A stretch of 64,000 nucleotides of DNA from Bulleidia sp. zg-1006 (GTDB lineage: Bacteria > Bacillota_I > Bacilli_A > Erysipelotrichales > Erysipelotrichaceae). The notes beneath the pieces are model-generated. The model ran no database searches. It saw nothing but the letters and a program-made list of their open reading frames with translations, and was not told the origin of the DNA. Of this stretch, positions 7,757 to 23,364 are shown piece by piece (within the stretch, counting starts at the first letter, position 1; the number at the start of each line of letters is the position of its first letter). Where the stretch lies: the NCBI RefSeq assembly GCF_016812035.1, contig NZ_CP069178.1, forward strand, positions 62,001-126,000. The letters run 5' to 3'. The position numbers and the translations under genes are program-made.

Positions 7757-8391
7757 TTGAATTAGTAGGCGTGAAAAAAGCTTATCGGAACCACTTGGTT
7801 TTCGAGGATGTGAATCTAAAAATCGAGGATGGCAAAATCAATTACATCCAAGGGATAAATGGTGTGGGTAAAAGTGTCCTTTTGAAAATTATTTGTGGCT
7901 TATCCTTAGCGACAGAGGGCAAGGTTTTGATTGATGGAAAAGAACTGGGGAAGGAGTTTGACATTATTCATAATGCCGGTGTTAGTATTAACAACCCTGA
8001 ATTTAATCATAATTGGACGGGATTGGAAAATTTGATGGAGCTTGCCAAAATACGTCGCAGGATTGATCGAGAAGGAATTTTAGCTATGGCTGAGGACTTT
8101 GATATGGCAGAGAATATGAATAAAAAATATAAAAGCTATTCCCTTGGTATGAAACAAAAGCTTCGTATTATGCAGGCATTAATGGACCAGCCAAAATACC
8201 TCATTTTAGATGAACCATTTGATGCGTTGGACCAAAGCTCTAAGGAAAAAACGAAACAAATCTTGAAGGAGTATTTACAGACGCATGAAGACTCATTGCT
8301 GGTATATACTAGCCACGAAAGAGGGTCTGAGGATTTTGCGGATGTTATCTTTGAAATTAGTGAAAATAGAATTGTAAAACTAAAGGGTTGA
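7753..8391 (+). CDS. ABC transporter ATP-binding protein
   Basis: 212 residues, a single nucleotide-binding domain. Walker A GINGVGKS is at 34-41, the degenerate signature YSLGMKQKLR near 129-138, Walker B KYLILDEP near 146-153, followed by DALDQSS and a switch His in YTSHERGS. The LGMKQ-type signature is typical of bacteriocin/lantibiotic-type and Nod-type exporters rather than nutrient importers. It powers the three membrane proteins encoded just upstream. Substrate unknown. Confidence 0.85.
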   Translation: MIELVGVKKAYRNHLVFEDVNLKIEDGKINYIQGINGVGKSVLLKIICGLSLATEGKVLIDGKELGKEFDIIHNAGVSINNPEFNHNWTGLENLMELAKIRRRIDREGILAMAEDFDMAENMNKKYKSYSLGMKQKLRIMQALMDQPKYLILDEPFDALDQSSKEKTKQILKEYLQTHEDSLLVYTSHERGSEDFADVIFEISENRIVKLKG

Positions 8392-8417
8392 TGGGACAAT
8401 TAGCCCATAAAGCTTGG

Positions 8418-8446
8418 TTGACGAAACCAAATTAATCGTTTATTAT
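8418..8446 (+). promoter_or_regulatory. rpoBC promoter
   Basis: TTGACG (8418-8423), 17-base spacer, TATTAT (8441-8446). It lies inside an apparent N-terminal extension of the rpoB frame, which supports the later start at 8528. Confidence 0.7.
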
Positions 8447-8470
8447 AATAAATTGCAAAAGAATCGAATT

Positions 8471-8497
8471 TGGGTAAGGGATACTATACCCATTTTT
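8471..8497 (+). terminator. Candidate attenuator in the rpoB leader
   Basis: TGGGTA (8471-8476) pairs with TACCCA (8487-8492), loop of 10, followed directly by TTTTT (8493-8497). It is short but terminator-like and lies between the promoter and rpoB. Confidence 0.4.
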
Positions 8498-8527
8498 GAC
8501 TTACTTTATGGCAAGAAAGGCGGCTAT

Positions 8528-11500
8528 ATGAAAGAAACTCAGGCATACCATGTTGTTAAATATGGGAATAAAGCATTGCGTCGTGACTATTCAAAAGTTA
8601 GTAGTGGTTTAGATCTTCCTGATTTAGTAGAGATTCAAACAGAATCTTTCGAATGGTTTTTAAGAGAAGGGGTACAAGAAGTATTTGATGGCATTTTCCC
8701 AATTACCAATCATAGCGAAAGCATCCGCTTAAAGTTTTTAGGGTATCGTTTAGATGAACCTCTTTTAGGTGTTGCTGAATGTAAGCACAAACAAATTAAT
8801 TATTGTGCCAAGATGTATGGTGACATGGAACTTGAAATGGTGGATCAGGCAACGGGTGAAGTTCTAACCAAGAGAGAAGATGTTTACTTAGGGGAATTAC
8901 CTTTAATGACACCGGGCGGCACATTTATTATTAATGGTGCAGAACGTGTTATCGTTTCGCAAATTGTTCGTTCCCCGGGGGCTTACTTTGGCATTGTTTC
9001 CGAAGATAGAACGGGCCGTGATACCTATACAAGTGAATTAATTCCGGCGCGTGGAACATGGCTGGAATTTTTGACCGACGAAAAAAAAGCTAACTTAGGC
9101 CGCGTTGTTATGACTTCAGTTGACCGTCGTCGTAAGATTTTAAGTACTATTTTCTTAAAAGCCATTGGTTTATCTTTAAATCGTGAAAAGAATGGTGAAA
9201 CGGTCTCTGTTTCTGATATGCAAAAATTCTTAAAAGCCTTGAAATTACCAGTTCATAAAGATGTTGTTGTTCCTGAAGAAACAACCGAATTATTAAATGA
9301 GTATTCCTTATTATATACATCCATTTTCGGTAATTATGAAGAATTAAGAAATTCATTAGCCGCGGATAAATTACCAACAACTAACGATGCTTTGTATGCG
9401 ATTTACCAAAACCAGCGTCAAGATGAAATTGCGACGGTAGATGGTGCTATGAACCTGATGGATTCTCGCTTCTTTGATCATAAAGCTTATGATTTAACTA
9501 AAGCAGGTCGTTATAAAGTGCGTCGTAAGTTAAATATCTTAGATCGTATGATTGGTCATAGCTTAACAGAAAACCTGGTTGGTGCTGATGGTAAAGTTCT
9601 AATTAAGAAAGGCATTGAAATTGAGCGCTCCTTAAAGAATGAACTAAGAGAAGAAATCAACAAGGGTATCGCCATGAGTGCCGTTCCTTTCATACATGCT
9701 TTCTCGCATCCTGAAGTGGCTTCAGTTAAGACTGCTTGGAAGAAGTCCTTGATCGGTCGTATTTTAGCTCAAGATATTACGGGCGATTATGAATTGGAAA
9801 AAGGAACTGTTTTAACAGAGGAAGATGTTAAAGCGATTTCAAAACAATATGAGGCTATTCTTGTTTATACCGGAATTTATGCGAATGCAGTAAAAGTCAC
9901 TAATGATAATGTGAATGCGGTTTTGAATTTAGGAGAACGTTTATTCCAAATTGGTCGTATCACCGTTGGTGGAAAAGACGTAGTCAATTCAAATGGTGAA
10001 GCTTATGTGGGAGGCTATACACCAAATGTTCGTCGTAATGCGATGACAGCTCGCAATCAAGAAGCGATTGTGAAGAGGGTTATGGCTGGTGAAGCAGTAA
10101 TAGTTTGGTTAGTTGGTGCGGCTGTTCAAACCGTAGAAATCAACGTGGATGGAAATCCGGTGAAGATTATTGGTATTGATCCATTGAACCAAAAAGAAAC
10201 CATTACTATCTCGGATATTTATGCTTTATACAATTATCAATTAACCATGTTGGACGGCATTGGTAGTCAAGATGATATTGATATGTTGTCAAATCGTCGT
10301 ATTCGTACAATGGGTGAATTGCTTCAAAATCAATATCGTTTGGGCTTAAGTCGTGCTGAAAGAACAATTAAAGACAGAATGTCGATTTCAGACACTTCCT
10401 CATTAACACCTAAGACATTGGTAAACATTCGTCCATTAACAACGCCGGTCAAGGAATTCTTCTCTGCTTCTCAATTATCGCAGTTTATGGATCAAGAAAA
10501 TCCGTTAGCTGAATTGTCAAACAAGAGGCGTATTTCCGCTTTGGGTCCTGGTGGATTAACGCGTGAACGTGCCGGATTTGAAGTGCGTGATATTCATAAC
10601 TCTCACTATGGACGTATTTGTCCAATTGAAACACCGGAAGGTCCAAACATTGGTTTGATTTCTTATTTAACAACTTATGCGAAGGTAAATGAATATGGCT
10701 TTATTGAAACGCCTTATCGCAAAGTGAAGAAAGGTGTTGTAACGGATGAAGTTGTTTACATGGATGCTGAGGAAGAAAACGAACATGCGATTGCTCAATC
10801 GAATGCCATCAAGGATGGGAAATTAATTGCTGATAAAGTAGTTGCTCGTGTTGCCGGTGAAACTGTGATGGCGGATGCAGAAACGATTGATTTTGCGGAT
10901 GTATCTCCTCGCCAAATTGTATCAGTGGCGACAGCTTGTGTACCTTTCTTGGAAAATGATGACTGCACACGTGCCTTAATGGGTGCTAATATGCAACGTC
11001 AGGCAGTCCCGTTATTAAATCCACATAGTCCATTTGTCGGAACGGGTATGGAACATATGATTGCTCGTTATTCGGGAGAAGCTTGTGTGGCGACAGCTTC
11101 GGGTATGGTTACTTATGTCGACGCAAGTCGTGTTGTTGTGGCTCAAGATGATGGGCAAATGAAGGAATATAAATTAACGAAGTATTCTCGTTCCAATGCG
11201 TCTACTTGTATAAATCAAAAACCGATTGTACTAAAGGGCGAACGTATTGAACGTGGCGATATTTTAGCCGATGGTCCTTCCATGCAAAATGGCGAATTAG
11301 CTCTAGGTCAGAATGTAACGATTGCTTTTATGACTTGGAAGGGTTACAACTATGAAGATGCGATTATTATGTCGGAAAAAATGCAGGCGGAAGACTATTA
11401 TACTTCCGTTCATATTGAAGAATATTCTCTTGAATGTCGCACGACAAAATTAGGGGACGAAGAAATCACTTATGATATTCCAAACGTTGCCGAAGCGGCG

Positions 11501-12664
11501 AAGAGAAACTTAGATCCTCGTGGAATTATTATGGTTGGTGCTGATGTTAAGGAAGGCGATATCTTAGTTGGTAAGGTAACTCCTAAGGGGCAAACGGATG
11601 TTTCCCCGGAAGAGAAGCTATTATTAGCTATCTTTGGTGAGAAGTCGCGTGAAGTTCGTGATAATTCCTTGAAAGTTCCACATGGTGGTGCCGGTACAGT
11701 CTTAGATGTTCGCGTATTCCACCGCAATGATAAAGGCGTTGAATTAAAAAACGGTGTTAAGAGCATGGTAAAAGTGTTCATCGTTCAAAAGAGAAAGATT
11801 TCCGAAGGGGATAAGATGGCAGGTCGTCATGGTAATAAGGGTGTCATTTCCCGTATTAATCCGGTGGAAGATATGCCATACATGGCAGATGGAACACCAA
11901 TTGATGTGATGTTGAATCCATTCGGTGTGCCTTCTCGTATGAATATTGGACAGGTATTAGAAGTTCATTTAGGTTTAGCCGCGAAGCGTTTAGGCGTTAA
12001 GTTTGCGACACCGGTCTTTGATGGTGTCTCTAATGAAGACTTAGCGAATATTATGAAAGAAGCCGGTTCTTCACCGGATGGTAAGTACGTCTTATACGAT
12101 GGCATGACGGGTGAAGCTTATGACGAGCGTATTTCGGTTGGTGTCATGTATATGATTAAGTTAGCCCACATGGTCGATGATAAGTTACATGCTCGTGCGA
12201 CTGGTCCATACTCTTTAGTAACGCAACAGCCACTAGGCGGTAAAGCACAAAATGGCGGGCAGAGATTTGGGGAAATGGAAGTTTGGGCTCTTGAAGCCTA
12301 TGGTGCTTCCCATACCTTACAAGAAATCTTAACAGTTAAATCCGATGATATTACTGGTCGTACAAGGACTTATGAAGCTATTGTTAAAGGTAAAGACATG
12401 CCTACACCCGGTATTCCTGAATCCTTCCGTGTCTTAGTGCATGAATTACAGTCGTTAGCTATTGATGTTCGTATGATGGATGGCGAAGGTCATGAGATGG
12501 ACTTAAAGGAAATGGAACAACAAGACCTACGTGAAGAAACAGAAATTAACTCAGATGTCATCATGGTTAATGATGCCAATGAAACAGAAGGTTTCATGAC
12601 CGTTGAGGATGATGAAGAAGTAGTGGAAGCCGCCGAAGTAGGATTCGACGAAGGCGAAGAATAG
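8528..12664 (+). CDS. rpoB: DNA-directed RNA polymerase beta subunit
   Basis: 1378 residues. The frame continues 38 codons upstream, but the promoter lies there and AAAGGCGG precedes ATG 8528. Recognisable landmarks are the rifampicin region ([21 protein letters not shown] then SALGPGG), [20 protein letters not shown] and the C-terminal [20 protein letters not shown]. The tail is acidic ([16 protein letters not shown]). The rifampicin cluster shows the wild-type-like S-Q-L-S-Q-F-M-D-Q-x-N order. It forms the catalytic core with RpoC, whose gene starts 10 bases downstream. Confidence 0.98.
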   Translation: MKETQAYHVVKYGNKALRRDYSKVSSGLDLPDLVEIQTESFEWFLREGVQEVFDGIFPITNHSESIRLKFLGYRLDEPLLGVAECKHKQINYCAKMYGDMELEMVDQATGEVLTKREDVYLGELPLMTPGGTFIINGAERVIVSQIVRSPGAYFGIVSEDRTGRDTYTSELIPARGTWLEFLTDEKKANLGRVVMTSVDRRRKILSTIFLKAIGLSLNREKNGETVSVSDMQKFLKALKLPVHKDVVVPEETTELLNEYSLLYTSIFGNYEELRNSLAADKLPTTNDALYAIYQNQRQDEIATVDGAMNLMDSRFFDHKAYDLTKAGRYKVRRKLNILDRMIGHSLTENLVGADGKVLIKKGIEIERSLKNELREEINKGIAMSAVPFIHAFSHPEVASVKTAWKKSLIGRILAQDITGDYELEKGTVLTEEDVKAISKQYEAILVYTGIYANAVKVTNDNVNAVLNLGERLFQIGRITVGGKDVVNSNGEAYVGGYTPNVRRNAMTARNQEAIVKRVMAGEAVIVWLVGAAVQTVEINVDGNPVKIIGIDPLNQKETITISDIYALYNYQLTMLDGIGSQDDIDMLSNRRIRTMGELLQNQYRLGLSRAERTIKDRMSISDTSSLTPKTLVNIRPLTTPVKEFFSASQLSQFMDQENPLAELSNKRRISALGPGGLTRERAGFEVRDIHNSHYGRICPIETPEGPNIGLISYLTTYAKVNEYGFIETPYRKVKKGVVTDEVVYMDAEEENEHAIAQSNAIKDGKLIADKVVARVAGETVMADAETIDFADVSPRQIVSVATACVPFLENDDCTRALMGANMQRQAVPLLNPHSPFVGTGMEHMIARYSGEACVATASGMVTYVDASRVVVAQDDGQMKEYKLTKYSRSNASTCINQKPIVLKGERIERGDILADGPSMQNGELALGQNVTIAFMTWKGYNYEDAIIMSEKMQAEDYYTSVHIEEYSLECRTTKLGDEEITYDIPNVAEAAKRNLDPRGIIMVGADVKEGDILVGKVTPKGQTDVSPEEKLLLAIFGEKSREVRDNSLKVPHGGAGTVLDVRVFHRNDKGVELKNGVKSMVKVFIVQKRKISEGDKMAGRHGNKGVISRINPVEDMPYMADGTPIDVMLNPFGVPSRMNIGQVLEVHLGLAAKRLGVKFATPVFDGVSNEDLANIMKEAGSSPDGKYVLYDGMTGEAYDERISVGVMYMIKLAHMVDDKLHARATGPYSLVTQQPLGGKAQNGGQRFGEMEVWALEAYGASHTLQEILTVKSDDITGRTRTYEAIVKGKDMPTPGIPESFRVLVHELQSLAIDVRMMDGEGHEMDLKEMEQQDLREETEINSDVIMVNDANETEGFMTVEDDEEVVEAAEVGFDEGEE

Positions 12665-12674
12665 GAGGGGAACG

Positions 12675-15600
12675 ATGAATATTAACAATTTTTCTGCGAT
12701 TAAAATCGGTCTAGCCTCACCAGAAAAGATTCTTAAATGGTCTTATGGCGAAGTTAAAAAGCCTGAAACCATTAACTACCGTTCGCAAAAACCAGAAAAA
12801 GAAGGGCTATTTGCGGAACAAATTTTTGGTCCTACAAAAGACTGGGAATGTGCTTGTGGTAAGTACAAGAAAGTACGTTACCAAGGTGTTGTTTGTGATC
12901 GCTGTGGAGTTGAAGTAACCAAGAGTTCAGTGCGTCGTGAACGCATGGGTCATATTGAATTAGCGGCTCCTGTAACACATATTTGGTACTTAAGAGGAAC
13001 TCCGTCTCGTTTAGCTCTCATCTTAAATTTACCGCCAAAACAATTGGAAGAAATCATTTATTTCGTTTCTTGGGTGGTTACCGATCCGGGTGATTTAAGT
13101 GATAAACAAAATGGTGTTAAGTACAAACAAGTTATCTCGGAAAGAGAATACCGTACTTTAGTGGCTCGACATGGTGTGGGTAGTTTCGTTGCCCAAACTG
13201 GAGCTGAAGCGGTAAAGGCTCTTTTAGAACAAGTGGACTTGGAAGCGGATTACACAGCTATTAAGGCGGAATTAGAAGGTGCTAAGGGTGAAAAGCGTAA
13301 GCAATTAATCAAACGTTTGGAAACGGTTGAAGCTTTCCGTAACTCTGATAATAAGCCGGAATGGATGGTGTTATCTGTATTACCAGTCATCCCACCTGAT
13401 TTAAGACCAATGCTTCAATTAGATGGTGGTCGTTTCGCTTCCTCTGATTTAAATGATTTGTACCGTCGTGTTATCACACGTAACAATCGTTTGAAGAAAC
13501 TATTGGAATTAGGCACACCGGCTATCATTGTTCAAAATGAAAAGCGTATGTTACAAGAAGCGGTAGATGCCTTGATTGATAATGGGCGCCGTGGGAAACC
13601 GGTTAATGGTGCTTCTAACCGTGCTCTGAAGTCATTATCCAACTCTCTAAAGGGTAAACAAGGACGTTTTCGTCAAAACTTGTTAGGAAAACGTGTTGAC
13701 TTCTCTGGTCGTTCAGTTATTGCGATTGGTCCTTACTTAAAGATGTGGCAATGTGGTCTACCTAGAGAAATGGCAATCAATTTATATAAGCCTTTTGTTA
13801 TTAATGAATTGGTGAACCAACAAATCGCGACCAATCCTAAGACGGCTGAAAAATTAATTGTTCGTCAAGACCATCGTGTTTGGGATATTGTGGAGCAAGT
13901 GATTACCCAGCATCCGGTTTTCCTAAACCGTGCGCCTACTTTACACCGCTTGGGTATACAAGCTTTCTTCCCTCGTTTAGTGGAAGGTCGTGCTATTCGT
14001 GTGCATCCATTGGTGTGTCCTGCATTTAACGCTGACTTTGATGGTGACCAGATGGCGGTTCACTTACCATTAAGTGATATGGCTCGTGCCGAAACAGAAG
14101 TCTTAATGCTTGGTTCAAACAACATCTTAGGTCCAAAGGATGGTAAACCTATCGTTACACCCGGGCAGGACTTAGTGTTGGGTAACTTCTATTTGAATAT
14201 GGAAGAAACAGCGGATGAATTCTACAAGAAGGCAGATGCTTTAGAAGCAATTGGTGAAAAAGTAGAAGCGGATCGTTGGCGAAGATATGGGGATAACGAA
14301 GGTCATGTTTTCAAAGATGTTGATGAAGTCTTAATGGCTTATCAAACCGGTGTCGTTCATTTGCATAGTCGTATCGCGATTCCCGCCGCTAAAGCTGGTA
14401 AGACCTGCTTTAGTGCGCAACAAATGGATTCTTACTTGATGACAACGGTTGGTAAGATTATCTTCAACCAAGTATTCCCGGCCGAATTCCCGTACTTAAA
14501 TGTTGTTAATGGAGAAAACTTGAAGGCAACTTCGGATGAATTCTTCTTAGCGAAGGGTTCCAATATTAAGAAAGAAATTGCGGAACGTAAAGTCACACCG
14601 GAATTTAAGAAGAAGGAATTAGGAAGTTTAATTGCGGCAGTATTCGATCGTTATAACACTAATGGTACTTCTGATATCTTAGATGGTTTGAAGGATATGG
14701 GTTATTTATACTCCACTCTAGCCGGCATGACCGTTGCTTTAAGTGACATTAAAGTAGCTCCTAGGAAAGATGAATTGGTAGCTGAGGGTCGTGAAAAAGC
14801 AGACGTCTTAAACGCTTTAAGAGACCGTGGCTTATTAACAGCACAAGAATGGGAACGTGCTTTCTCTGAATTGTGGGCAAACGTGAAGGAAAGTGTTGGA
14901 GATTCCTTGATGGCTTCCTTACCTCGTATGAATCCTATCAACATGATGGCTGTCTCTGGTGCTCGTGGTAATAAGAACCACTTTACCCAGTTAGCTGGTA
15001 TGCGTGGATTGATGGCACGTCCAACCCAATCGAAATCACGTAAAGAATACCAACCATCCATCATTGAAGTTCCAATCTATTCTTCATTCCGCGAAGGGAT
15101 GTCGGTATCTGAATTCTTTATTTCCACCCATGGGGTGCGTAAAGGTCTAACCGATACAGCCTTAAAGACTGCGGAATCCGGTTACTTAACACGTCGTTTA
15201 GTCGATGTGGCGCAAGAAGTGATTATCAATGAAGATGATTGTGGAACCGATAGTGGTTACTTGGTTTCCGATATTATTGATCAGCGTAATAATTCAATTA
15301 TTGAAAATTTCTATGATCGTATTGTTGGTCGCTATACCCAACAAACGATTGTTCACCCTGAGACAGGTGAAGTCTTAGTGGATGAAGATACTTTCATCAC
15401 AGAAGAATTAGCACAAAAGGTGCTTGCGGCCGGTGTTAAGGAAGCTTATATTCGTAATGTGTTTACTTGTAAGTCGGGCAATGGCATTTGTCGTAAATGT
15501 TATGGTCAAAATATGGCAACGGGTCGCCTTGTTGAAGAAGGTGAAGCGGTTGGTATTATGGCTGCCCAAGCAATTGGTGAACCTGGTACACAGTTGACCA

Positions 15601-16505
15601 TGCGTAACTTCCATACTGGTGGAGTTGCAACGCAATCCGGCGATATTACACAAGGTCTTCCTCGTGTTGAAGAATTGTTTGAAGCTCGTACACCAAAGGG
15701 TGTTGCTGTTATTTCGAAGATTGACGGCGAAATTACAGAAATCCGTGAAAATGATACGCATACAGGACAAATCGTTACCGTCACAAATGAAACTGAATCG
15801 ATTGAGCATAAGTGTGACTTGACACAAGTTGTTCGCCAATGGATGAAACCGGGAACGAAAGTACATGCCGGTGAAAAATTAACCGAAGGACAAATTGCAC
15901 CTAAGGAATTGTTAGCAGTAGCCGGTGTGCGTGCCGTTCAAGAATATATTTTGAAAGAAGTGAAGCGTGTTTATTCGACACAAAGTATTGATATTTCTGA
16001 TAAGCACTTAGAAGTTATGATTAAGCAAATGCTTAAGAAGGTCATTATCCTTGAAGGTAATGATTCTGGCTTAAGTGCCGGTCAAACATTATCTCTACAC
16101 CGTGTGGATGAACTAAATGAAGTATTATTGGACGAAGGTAAGACACCGGCAAAGTATGGTCCTGTTTTATTAGGTATTTCGAAGTCAGCTGTTGAAACAG
16201 ATTCGTTCTTATCCTCCGCTTCTTTCCAAGAAACAACGAAAGTATTAACGGAAGCCGCTGTTCGTGGCAAGGTTGATAAATTACAAGGTTTGAAGGAAAA
16301 CGTGATTATTGGTAAGCTAATTCCTGCCGGTACAGGTAGAAACTTTGATCGTGAAACAACACGTCGTATCGAAGAAAGAGCGGCTGAATTGAAAGCCATT
16401 CGCGAAGAGAAGGCTCGCAAGTTGGCGGAAGAATCCGAGCAACGTTTACCGGATGATATTTTGTCAGGACTTGATTTTAGGGCGAAGGATTATTTCCAAG
16501 ATTAA
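12675..16505 (+). CDS. rpoC: DNA-directed RNA polymerase beta-prime subunit
   Basis: 1276 residues. An N-terminal zinc site has four cysteines at about 60-79 (CACGKY, CDRCG). The active-site magnesium motif [11 protein letters not shown] follows, then the bridge-helix/trigger-loop region ([37 protein letters not shown]) and a second zinc site ([13 protein letters not shown]). AGGAGGGG precedes the ATG. It is the last gene of the rpoBC unit, and a strong terminator follows. The rpsL-rpsG-fusA genes that often come next are absent; an rrn operon follows instead. Confidence 0.98.
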   Translation: MNINNFSAIKIGLASPEKILKWSYGEVKKPETINYRSQKPEKEGLFAEQIFGPTKDWECACGKYKKVRYQGVVCDRCGVEVTKSSVRRERMGHIELAAPVTHIWYLRGTPSRLALILNLPPKQLEEIIYFVSWVVTDPGDLSDKQNGVKYKQVISEREYRTLVARHGVGSFVAQTGAEAVKALLEQVDLEADYTAIKAELEGAKGEKRKQLIKRLETVEAFRNSDNKPEWMVLSVLPVIPPDLRPMLQLDGGRFASSDLNDLYRRVITRNNRLKKLLELGTPAIIVQNEKRMLQEAVDALIDNGRRGKPVNGASNRALKSLSNSLKGKQGRFRQNLLGKRVDFSGRSVIAIGPYLKMWQCGLPREMAINLYKPFVINELVNQQIATNPKTAEKLIVRQDHRVWDIVEQVITQHPVFLNRAPTLHRLGIQAFFPRLVEGRAIRVHPLVCPAFNADFDGDQMAVHLPLSDMARAETEVLMLGSNNILGPKDGKPIVTPGQDLVLGNFYLNMEETADEFYKKADALEAIGEKVEADRWRRYGDNEGHVFKDVDEVLMAYQTGVVHLHSRIAIPAAKAGKTCFSAQQMDSYLMTTVGKIIFNQVFPAEFPYLNVVNGENLKATSDEFFLAKGSNIKKEIAERKVTPEFKKKELGSLIAAVFDRYNTNGTSDILDGLKDMGYLYSTLAGMTVALSDIKVAPRKDELVAEGREKADVLNALRDRGLLTAQEWERAFSELWANVKESVGDSLMASLPRMNPINMMAVSGARGNKNHFTQLAGMRGLMARPTQSKSRKEYQPSIIEVPIYSSFREGMSVSEFFISTHGVRKGLTDTALKTAESGYLTRRLVDVAQEVIINEDDCGTDSGYLVSDIIDQRNNSIIENFYDRIVGRYTQQTIVHPETGEVLVDEDTFITEELAQKVLAAGVKEAYIRNVFTCKSGNGICRKCYGQNMATGRLVEEGEAVGIMAAQAIGEPGTQLTMRNFHTGGVATQSGDITQGLPRVEELFEARTPKGVAVISKIDGEITEIRENDTHTGQIVTVTNETESIEHKCDLTQVVRQWMKPGTKVHAGEKLTEGQIAPKELLAVAGVRAVQEYILKEVKRVYSTQSIDISDKHLEVMIKQMLKKVIILEGNDSGLSAGQTLSLHRVDELNEVLLDEGKTPAKYGPVLLGISKSAVETDSFLSSASFQETTKVLTEAAVRGKVDKLQGLKENVIIGKLIPAGTGRNFDRETTRRIEERAAELKAIREEKARKLAEESEQRLPDDILSGLDFRAKDYFQD

Positions 16506-16515
16506 CTCATCCTTG

Positions 16516-16542
16516 AAAAGACACCCATTAGGTGTCTTTTTT
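16516..16542 (+). terminator. Terminator after rpoC
   Basis: AAAAGACACC (16516-16525) pairs perfectly with GGTGTCTTTT (16531-16540) around CATTA, within a T run. Confidence 0.85.
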
Positions 16543-16735
16543 GCATTAGAATCATGAAATGAAATGTAATCTAAATGAAACGAACTATAAAATGAGGTAT
16601 GGGTAAGAAATAGTCAAAAGACTAGCGATAGTTTAACGAGAAATAAGAGTGAAAAATAGATTTAAAGGGAGGCGAGAGATATAAGGAAAATAGAAAATAA
16701 TTTTTTGTAAGTTGTAAAATGAAATTCAACAGAAA

Positions 16736-17030
16736 AGACATGTTCGTCTGATATACTAGAATTTTCCAAATCAGTATAGAAAGGCAGATGAACATGTCTA
16801 CTATTTATTCTACCAAAAAAGCTTCCTGTTCATAGCTATCAGCCTTAAAACGAGGGACAAACGAGAACTTCAATGGACTTTTGAGAGAATTTCTTCCAAA
16901 GGGTCTATCTCTCAACCCTCTAACAAAAGAAGAAGTAGACCAGTATGTTTCAGCTATAAACAATAGACCTAGACGCCTTCACCAATATCAATCCGCAAAT
17001 ATTATTTTTGGGATATCCCAAACAACCTAA
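16736..17030 (+). mobile_element. IS30-family remnant (left end plus transposase C-terminus)
   Basis: A left-end inverted repeat (16736-16750 with 16785-16799, 15 bases with one G-T) contains the transposase ATG at 16794 (MSTIYSTKKASC, then stop). After an internal deletion, 16851-17030 reads RGTNENFNGLLREFLPKG and ends LSLNPLTKEEVDQYV..NNRPRRLHQYQ..IIFG, the classic C-terminal part of IS30-type transposases (DDE catalytic Glu region). The centre is missing, so it is inactive. Confidence 0.7.
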
Positions 17031-17273
17031 AAAAGGAATTCTGATGATGATGTGACCCCAAAGTTAGACTTTTAAATTTAGATATGGCAAACTCCAAATT
17101 TTTCAAAAAAAGTATGAATAATAGGCTTGCCATAGGAGGGATGAGATGATATTATAACTGGGCACTAGAGAGCAGTACAAAAGACAATGGCAGAGCTTTT
17201 TGGAAGAGGGAAGAAGGTATAAAGTACTCAAAACAAAGGGGAAAAGAAAGCGAGAAAAGTCGAAAAAAAGTAA
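17031..17273. other. IS debris upstream of the rrn promoter
   Basis: No gene. The segment TGACCCCAAAGTTAGACT at 17053-17070 resembles the terminal repeat of IS3/IS150-type elements, and the short frames nearby are broken. The last 60 bases are purine-rich, just before the rrn promoter. Confidence 0.35.
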
Positions 17274-17302
17274 TTGACAAAGTCAGAAGGTATTGGTATT
17301 AT
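17274..17302 (+). promoter_or_regulatory. rrn operon promoter
   Basis: Consensus TTGACA (17274-17279), 17-base spacer, TATTAT (17297-17302). The predicted 5' end (about 17309) starts a small hairpin, CACGCT/AGCGTG (17310-17315/17323-17328). Confidence 0.8.
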
Positions 17303-17333
17303 AGTCAAGCACGCTTGAAGAGAGCGTGAGAGA

Positions 17334-17350
17334 TCTTTGAAAACTGAATA
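17334..17350 (+). promoter_or_regulatory. boxA-like antitermination element before 16S
   Basis: TCTTTGAAAACTGAATA matches the conserved boxA-like leader motif of Firmicutes rrn operons. An identical copy lies at 19044-19060 before 23S. Confidence 0.6.
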
Positions 17351-17426
17351 GGAATTAAAAACATTACAGAACAACGTCAACGAAATAAGAAAGAAGTAGC
17401 CAAAGAGCTACGGAATAAAGAGTCAA

Positions 17427-18953
<1,527 letters not shown>

Positions 18954-19043
18954 TAAGGAGAAAGATGTACACAAGAAAGAAGTTGGAGTAATAAATTCCT
19001 ATTTAGTTTTGAGAGATTTCGGAAAAAGACTCTCAAGAGCAGT

Positions 19044-19060
19044 TCTTTGAAAACTGAATA
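19044..19060 (+). promoter_or_regulatory. boxA-like element in the 16S-23S spacer
   Basis: Second exact copy of TCTTTGAAAACTGAATA (first at 17334). The 216-base spacer contains no tRNA. Confidence 0.6.
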
Positions 19061-19170
19061 ACAGAAGAAGACAATAGATAGGTCTTTTTCGTAAAGTTGT
19101 GATAACAAGATTAACAGAAAAAGTTGAAAGACAAAAAGTTAACAGTTCTCGTACAAACGCAAAAAAGAGT

Positions 19171-22068
<2,898 letters not shown>

Positions 22069-22128
22069 TCACGAAGAGAACGCCAATTTTACGAAAAGAC
22101 AGAAAATGTCTTCTAAGCTGTTATTTAG

Positions 22129-22152
22129 TTTTCAGAGAATTGACTCTGAAAA
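22129..22152 (+). other. Hairpin in the 23S-5S spacer
   Basis: TTTTCAGAG (22129-22137) pairs perfectly with CTCTGAAAA (22144-22152), just before 5S. It is probably an rRNA processing signal. Confidence 0.5.
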
Positions 22153-22154
22153 GA

Positions 22155-22262
22155 TCCGGTGACGATAGCGAAGTGGCCACACCTGTTCCCATCCCGAACA
22201 CAGAAGTTAAGCACTTCAGCGGCAAAAATAGCCCTTTGGGTGAATCGAGCTCGTTGCCGGGT
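22155..22262 (+). rRNA. rrf: 5S ribosomal RNA
   Basis: Shows CACACCTGTTCCCATCCCGA, AACACAGAAGTTAAGC and closing helix CCGGTGACGA with TCGTTGCCGG. The length of about 108 bases is slightly short but normal for the lineage. Confidence 0.93.
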
Positions 22263-22275
22263 CTATTTTTTTTAT
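22245..22275 (+). terminator. End of the rrn operon
   Basis: A run of eight or nine T follows the 5S closing helix directly, so the 5S terminal stem and T run can act as the terminator. Confidence 0.55.
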
Positions 22276-22330
22276 CCTTTTTTTACTTTATAATTTGTTT
22301 TTATGAGGTATAATTTTCAAGGTGAATAGT

Positions 22331-22783
22331 ATGAAAACATATACATATACAAGCCATTCCATGAAAGAAACATTTTCTCTAGGAGAAAAGATTGGAAAAC
22401 ACGCTTTTGAAGGTTTCCTTCTTTTATTAGATGGCGATTTAGGTGCTGGTAAAACTTCTCTAACAAAGGGAATTGGAAAAGGACTGGAAGTAACGAAAAC
22501 AATCACTTCTCCTACTTTTAATATCCAAAAAATTTACAAAGGAAGAATTACCTTAAATCACATAGATGCTTATCGTTTAGAAGGTATTGTTCAAGATCTC
22601 GGTTTTGACGAATACTTTAATGAAGAAGCAGTTACGGTGATTGAGTGGAGTCATTTTATGTCCTATTTATTACCCGAGAAATATTTGAATTGTACCATAA
22701 CCATTCAAGCGGATGATTCACGTGTGTATCATTTTGAAGCAAATGGAAAACCATATGAGGATTTTTTGGAGGTGCTAAAATGA
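22331..22783 (+). CDS. tsaE: tRNA threonylcarbamoyladenosine ATPase TsaE
   Basis: 150 residues. Walker A GDLGAGKTSL is near 34-43, and SPTFNIQKIY, HIDAYRLEG and VTVIEWS are family landmarks. TsaE is the small P-loop ATPase that drives TsaB-TsaD in making t6A at position 37 of ANN-decoding tRNAs. The start is uncertain: ATG 22331 has AAGGTG upstream, but a TATAAT ending at 22314 would put transcription at GTG 22322, giving three more residues and a leaderless mRNA. First of four overlapping genes with tsaB, rimI and tsaD. Confidence 0.93.
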   Translation: MKTYTYTSHSMKETFSLGEKIGKHAFEGFLLLLDGDLGAGKTSLTKGIGKGLEVTKTITSPTFNIQKIYKGRITLNHIDAYRLEGIVQDLGFDEYFNEEAVTVIEWSHFMSYLLPEKYLNCTITIQADDSRVYHFEANGKPYEDFLEVLK

Positions 22784-23364
22784 TTACACTATGTTTAGAT
22801 ACAAGTATGCAATATCTAGTACTAGGTCTAATGAATGATCAACAAATTCTGGCGAAAATTCAAAAAGAAATTCCCAAAAGACAATCAGAAGAAATCTTTG
22901 TTGAGCTTAATCGTTTGTTGGAAATGGCTCAATTAGATGTGGATGACATTGAGGCTCTTGTTGTCACAAATGGTCCAGGATCGTACACGGGTGTTCGTAT
23001 TGCTTTAACAATCGCAAAAGTGTTTGCGAGCTTGAAAAAGCTTCCTTTCTATACCATCAGTTCCTTGCAATTGTTAGCAGGAAAGGAAAGTGGTCAAGTG
23101 ATATTAGATGCGCGAGGGAAGCGTGTTTATACAGCTGTATATGACCATGGTAATCCTATGACAGAGGAAACTATTCAATTTATAGAAGATTTGAATTTAA
23201 AGGCAAACTTCATTGGTGATTTACAGCTCATAGGTCAGGAAAGGTCTAACTTGGATTTGGTGCAACACTTCTTTGATTTGAAAGATAAGTGGGTGTTACA
23301 GGAAGATGTAGATTACGTAAAGCCAAACTATCTAAAGGCGAATGGGGCTTATTTGGTTAAATGA
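22780..23364 (+). CDS. tsaB: tRNA threonylcarbamoyladenosine scaffold TsaB
   Basis: 194 residues, ASKHA fold. LCLDTS at the N-terminus and TNGPGSYTGVRIAL around residue 65-78 are diagnostic. TsaB is the inactive TsaD paralogue that scaffolds the TsaB-TsaD-TsaE complex. Here the C-terminal part is shortened compared with the usual 220-230 residues. It overlaps tsaE by 4 bases (ATGA) and rimI by 4 bases, so it is translationally coupled on both sides. Confidence 0.93.
   Translation: MITLCLDTSMQYLVLGLMNDQQILAKIQKEIPKRQSEEIFVELNRLLEMAQLDVDDIEALVVTNGPGSYTGVRIALTIAKVFASLKKLPFYTISSLQLLAGKESGQVILDARGKRVYTAVYDHGNPMTEETIQFIEDLNLKANFIGDLQLIGQERSNLDLVQHFFDLKDKWVLQEDVDYVKPNYLKANGAYLVK

Noticed and set aside
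8414-8527. 38-residue N-terminal extension of RpoB
   Set aside because: It begins at TTG in the promoter region and has no ribosome binding site; AAAGGCGG supports ATG 8528.
18954-19170. tRNA genes in the 16S-23S spacer
   Set aside because: No cloverleaf found; only a boxA-like element.
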